DNA from: Symsagittifera roscoffensis
Lineage: Eukaryota > Xenacoelomorpha > Acoela > Convolutidae
Direction: 5' to 3'
Assembly: GCF_963678635.1 (NCBI RefSeq)
Contig: NC_087063.1
Span: forward strand, 10,512,386 to 10,576,385
DNA: 64,000 nt
The position numbers and the translations under genes were made by a program. Numbering within the stretch: the first letter of the stretch is position 1; each line of letters starts with the position of its first letter. The notes beneath the pieces were generated by a model. That model was not told the DNA's origin, ran no database searches, and saw only the letters and a program-made list of their open reading frames with translations. This document shows, one piece after another, positions 50,501-56,500 of the stretch.

Positions 50501-53500
50501 AACCAAATGGGCCAAATAAGTGAAAAATTTGGTACTTTTTATAATCGTCTATAATCAATTTTCTTTGGCTAAAATGTTGTTTAGATAATCGATTATCGTG
50601 GCAAACTTAAACCACGCAATGGATTTTGTATCCATTATAATCGAGTATTTTTGGACAAAAAAAAACAATAAAATACATAATAAATGATTCAAATTCATTT
50701 TTCTTGTCAATATAATAGATTATTTTCTGCTCATAAAATGCATGAAAGCTTTTCTATACTTTTTCAGATTTCTGCAAAACTCAAACAAACACGTTTGTCA
50801 CTACCACTTTACCTACCAATAGCAATAGTTTCTGCGTGTAAAAATCAAACACGTAGCTATATGTTTTTTTTACAGGATTTTTAAGCAATTTGCGGTTTTC
50901 GCCTACTTTTTTGGCTTAAAAATATGGATTACCTAACAAAAACTTGGGATCCGCGAGAGCAAATTCCTTGCTCACACTGATACTTTTCTTTTATTTTCAT
51001 AAACTGTTCTGGGTTCCGCAAACTTTGTTACGGAGTGGTATTGTCGCGCTCCGGTAGTGATGGTGCCCAGCAATCATATGATTCCTGGTAAAAATCGCAC
51101 GTGCGCTACAATTTACAAGTTGCGAGCTCTTGTAAGTAAGTCATAGCTTACTATGGGCGCAGATTATATGCGCTCTTCGTCAACCTAGATATATTACCTT
51201 CGTGTTAGGCCTCCGGGCTGGTTGACTAAAAAACCGCAAACTTTGGAGCGATTTGAAGCTATACAATGTTTTGACCACTTGTCTGTTTATTTCAATTAGC
51301 AATTCAAAATGAGTCTTTTTAAGAAAATGAAGATTGTCTAAATGAACATGGTTGTCGTACAATAGTACTAAAGGCAACCAAAAATAAGTGAGGGGCTCGC
51401 CATCTCCCACTAGGCACGGTTTTGAAACAAGAATACCCTGATGTAAATAGTCTGAAGCACAAATTTTTTTAGATCAGTTTTTTTATGCCGCTTTTGGGAA
51501 CTTTTTTGAAGGTTATGACCCAAAAGTTACTGTTTGTTTTCGGCGCGCGGTCCACTTCAAAATTAGTTTATATTGGCGCCAAAGGCGCCTTTACAAAAAC
51601 TTTAAGATAACCTACCAAAAATGAATACCGTAAATTAGTGCTGGAAGAGACAGAGACCTTGTGGGTGGTTAGAAGGTCAAATCTCTGAGTCGTTAAAGCA
51701 CCTAACATCCGTCTTTTTCATCTATAGTTTTTTCTTTCTCCATGATTGGCCGAAACAATGTTTTTGGCGTTGACCAGTGACTTTTTGAGGACAGGCTCGC
51801 TTAAGATTAATTGAATTTTTTAGTTTTTGAGCTTAGGAAGATGAGTTGGGGCTTTGAAAGAAACTGATTAATTTTCACGTAGGTCAATAATGGTACGATG
51901 CGGCTTTTAATATTTTTGAAGACTAACATGATGAACTAAAAAATGTATGATAATTGATGGCCCTGTGATTTCAGTTGGATGGTGATCTGAATCTAGCCCC
52001 TGGATTCGCAGTGCCAGGCAACATGGACTATGAGGCCTATCACAACTACATTGACGACTCCCTTCCCCAGGTGCGGTGAATCTGATTCAAGCTTATTTGA
52101 TCAGTTGTTGTTTTTCTGATGTTATGAGCACGAAATGTTACAGCTTTATACTTTTTGCTTTTGTGAAGCAGTTGTTCGTAAAACTGTTCACTTTCTTGTT
52201 TTGCTTTCTCAGTTGACTTTTTAGAATCTCACTTAAATTGGTTTCACTTTGGGGATTTATGGGAAATTTCAGCCCCCCCCCCCCCCCTCCGTCTCTCAGT
52301 TGAGCACTACACCCCCCTTCGTGAATATCCAGCAGGTTTTCAGGCATCTTGTGAGTTTTGTATTTTAACAGGAGAGTCCGGCGCTGTATGGTCTGCACTT
52401 GAATGCGGAGATTGGGTTCCTGACGAGTGCTGCCAACAGTTTGTTCGGTCTGGTATTAGAACTGCAGCCCAGAGACACTTCTGGCGGCAGCTCCTCCTCC
52501 GCTAGCATGGACGGGCCACAGTCCAGAGAGGACATTGTTTGTATAGATTCTATTTAACATAACTGAGGTTGCTGCAATTAGCAGAAGATCTATGACGGCC
52601 ATCTGGCCTGTCTAAAGATAGTCAGTTTCTATCCCTACAACCAGACAGAGTCATTTTATGGAGCGAAGCTGTTTTATGCGGCTCAAGGATGTTTTTTTTT
52701 TGCTTTTTTCACGTTTTGTAGAAAAAAACATTGGAGCTTGAAACATCTCAGCCTAGATTTATTATAAATTTTATAAGAATTCATGCTTTTCGTTTTCATG
52801 GCTCCGCCAATTAAATAAGCTTAATCACAGGAAAATGGCTATTTGGAAGTATAAACGTCGTTTTGTGTTTAAAAATTTGCTTTGTAAAAACTTGAAGAGT
52901 AATCAAAACGTGAAATAATCAAGTTATTTCATTCAACTTCTTAGTAATTCTCAGAAACTCCACCATTTTCCGTCAGAGGTCATCTGTCCGATTGAGTTTA
53001 TTAGCACAGAAAAAACTCGAAGAATACTTTTCTCTATTATTCGAAAACAGAATTCAGTTATAGTTAAGTCATCTGAATCACAATGGTGTTTTATAGTGAA
53101 AAAAAGAGAAGAAATTGGTTGTTTTTTTTTCTGTCCGATTCGTTAATTCCATGAACACTTTAAACTGTTTATTACCTGAATTTAAATAAAAATTCACTCT
53201 AGTCAGATGAGTGCTTGCGTTCACCTCAATTGAATTGTCGGAGTTATCTTTCTCCCTCTGCAGGTGTTCCGCACCGTGGACGAAATGCAGGAGCGGATGC
53301 CAGAGGGCTTCAAGATGGGGGAGTTGATGTCGAGGGATAGCAGTCAGAGGAGTCCCTATGAGGTCGTCTGTCTCCAGGAGTGCGACAGGATGAACGAATT
53401 GGTGGGGGAGATACAGAGATCCATCAAGGAACTCCTCCTAGGACTCAAGGTCAGAGACTTCAACTGGGTCTGATTGGTTGGGGGATGCTTATACTATTCC

Positions 53501-56500
53501 TCCTGTTGCATAAGAGGGGATGGGGGGGGGGTGAAAAAAATTCTACCGCTTTCAAAGACAACAGTTAAGAATAAATATAGAAACTTGTTCTTTTTGCAAC
53601 ATATTGATATGTTGCAAGGTACAGTTTCGTAGTATATGCTTAAGCATCATTAGACACAATTGGTAATTATTTGGTGTCTTCTGAAAATGCGCTTTCATAA
53701 CTGCATCTTTATATTCACTTTTAATTCAGAAATATTGAATATAGTTTCAAAATAGCGAAGAAGTTTCTTGTGACATAATCTTATGAAGTTTCTAGGAGCA
53801 GACAGTTTAGATAGGCAATACTAAATATGTGATGGAGTCCTGTCATGTGACGTTTGTTTTGGAGTCGGGTCGTGTCACCTTTGTTTTACCATCAGGGTGA
53901 GCTGACTATTTCTTCTGCTATGGAAGACCTGATGAACAGTCTGTTCCTGGACAAGGTGCCCGACACCTGGCAGAGGTATCCCTCCAGTCTGGGACTGGGT
54001 GCCTGGTTCAGTGACCTCCTCCTCAGATCGAGGGAACTGGAGATGTGGGCTGTGGACTTCACTCTGCCCAGCAGTGTCAGTAGAGTTTTAGTATTTGTCT
54101 TTTTTACGTTTTGCTTTTAGCCTATTCGTAGTTATTTATTAGAAATCATTTTTTTAAAATTTTGATTTGTATTTTTTTTAGAGAAAGCCGAAAAGTTTTA
54201 CTATTGACGTCCGCAATCCAATCGTCACAGCTGTGATGATAATTCATGTCTCTCGAGGGGTCAAATTGGTTTTCCAAATTTTCCCAAAGTTCTCATACTT
54301 ACATAATGCACCCAAAGAATTTATTTTGGGTTGTTTTTGAATATTTTGCTGAAAGATTATTAACAAAAAAGAGAGATTTTTTTGAAGATAATTCATTGAA
54401 CTGCATCAGGATAGTTTAATTTTTCACGCATCATCATGTTGCAGTTTTTATAACAAAACAAGGTGCCAAAAAATTTGGACCAAAATAAATGAACTGTACT
54501 GTTTAACTGTGTGTTGCTTGTAGGTGTGGTTGGGAGGTCTGTTCAACCCTCAGTCTTTTCTGACAGCCATCATGCAGCAGACGGCGAGGAAGAACGAGTG
54601 GCCCCTGGACAAGATGGAGCTGAACTGTGACGTCACCAAGAAGAACAAGGAGGACTTCTCCTCCCCACCCAGAGAGGGCAAGTCAAGTCGCAAATTCATA
54701 AATTATGTCTTTTCGGGATTTAAATATTGGACCATGACCTGCTTTATTTGTTCAAGGCCTAGACTATATTTTCGAGACCCGTAAAAAGCAACCATTTCAT
54801 GAAAAATTGGTGGCATGCAGGATTTTACTAAAAATATTCAAGCTCAGTTCAGATTTTTAGATACGGTTTCCACACCCAGCCATCTTGATTTGTTTTTAAA
54901 GAGTTATACTGAGTTCGAAATAAAATAATTCAAGCCATTTCGCAAGAATAAGTTATAATCAGCGACCAATGTTTTCTAACATCTTCGGATAATCACTTTG
55001 AAAAATGATACTTTTGCTGATCGATTTGTATAAACCGTTAGTTGAAAGCACTAACAAATATTTTTGGCTCCTCGCAGCGAACCGCTCTTGTGTCCCTGAT
55101 TTAGAACTTATTTCACAATTTTTGTTAATTCTCTAAAGCCATCTTCCAATTGGCCAGAATAATGAAGTTAATTCAGTCAGTTGGTGTTGATGAATGCGTT
55201 GCTGTGAGAATGTTTGTTATTTATAAACCATCACACCAATTAACCTTGAAAAGAGTAAAAAAAGGACAAGTGAAGAATTAAAGAAGAATTATTTTACCTA
55301 ACAGAGATTGTTTTATCTAAAAAGAGAAACAGTTAACAGTTGTGTTTTTAGGGTCGTATGTGAATGGAGTGGTGATGGAGGGTGCTAGATGGGACACCCA
55401 GCTAGGATGTATATCTGAGTCTAAGATCAAACAACTCACACCACCCATGCCAGTCATGTATCTCAAGGGTAGGTAGCACACACTATTTTTCCCTCTCTCT
55501 CACACACCTTTTCGCACAGACACCCCCTGAAGAAAAAGCCAACTTATTCAACGAATATTTTAACTCATTCTTCATGACCAAAGAAAGCTTCGCAAAAAAA
55601 TAAAATGTAAACAAAAACGACAATTCATCAATTTTAAGTAACTTCCCCGTCTCAATCAATGTAATCAAAAGTCTGAAGTTGACAAAACCAAAACACGAGG
55701 CCCAAGCGGCATGCCACCCAGTTTCTTCCATCGTACAAGAAGTCAAACATGTAAAACTCTCAACAACCTCTTCAAAATGTGAAGCGCCAAATGAAACTCA
55801 CAAAATTATGAAAAACAGCCACAGTGGCTCCTGTATACACAAAAATGACCCTGAAAATATTGAAATTGCAACGATTGAGTGATCCATTCAGTCTTGATGA
55901 TGGTCTAAAAGTCCTATCAGTCAATAAATCTACAATGTGACATGAACAAATATGAAAACTGGGTCAAATAAAATGATAGGAATATAGCGACAGAAAAATA
56001 CACTCAGAACAAAATTCGATGAAAATCCGGAGCGTCACATATACTTTTACTCAACGAAATCAGTCATCAAACATCAATGATCTAGTTTTACTTGTAAGAC
56101 TTGAGTTGGAATACTCACATTAAAGAAATAAAGACTTTATAATAAAACGAATAAATTTTTCGACTGTTTTTGAAGTAACGTTGCCTACAATGTCAATATC
56201 TTCGTAAAGTTCGGATTATAAAAACCAATTTTTACTGCCAATCTTATTCTATGAATTCCAATGTTCGGTTGCGCTGAGACAAAACACTAGAAACTAGAAG
56301 CTTTCCGGAAGAAATTAGATGTATGAATCTGTGGAAAATTACAATATCAACAAAGTTATTCAGACCAGCTGCATTTACTCATTCTCTTACCGCAACCACT
56401 TTACATTCAGATAATTGAACTTCTACTTCTTTTGAAATTTTGTGAAGAAGACGGTAAGTACTTTATCGCTATTTTTTTTCATTGACGAGCAACAAACTAA

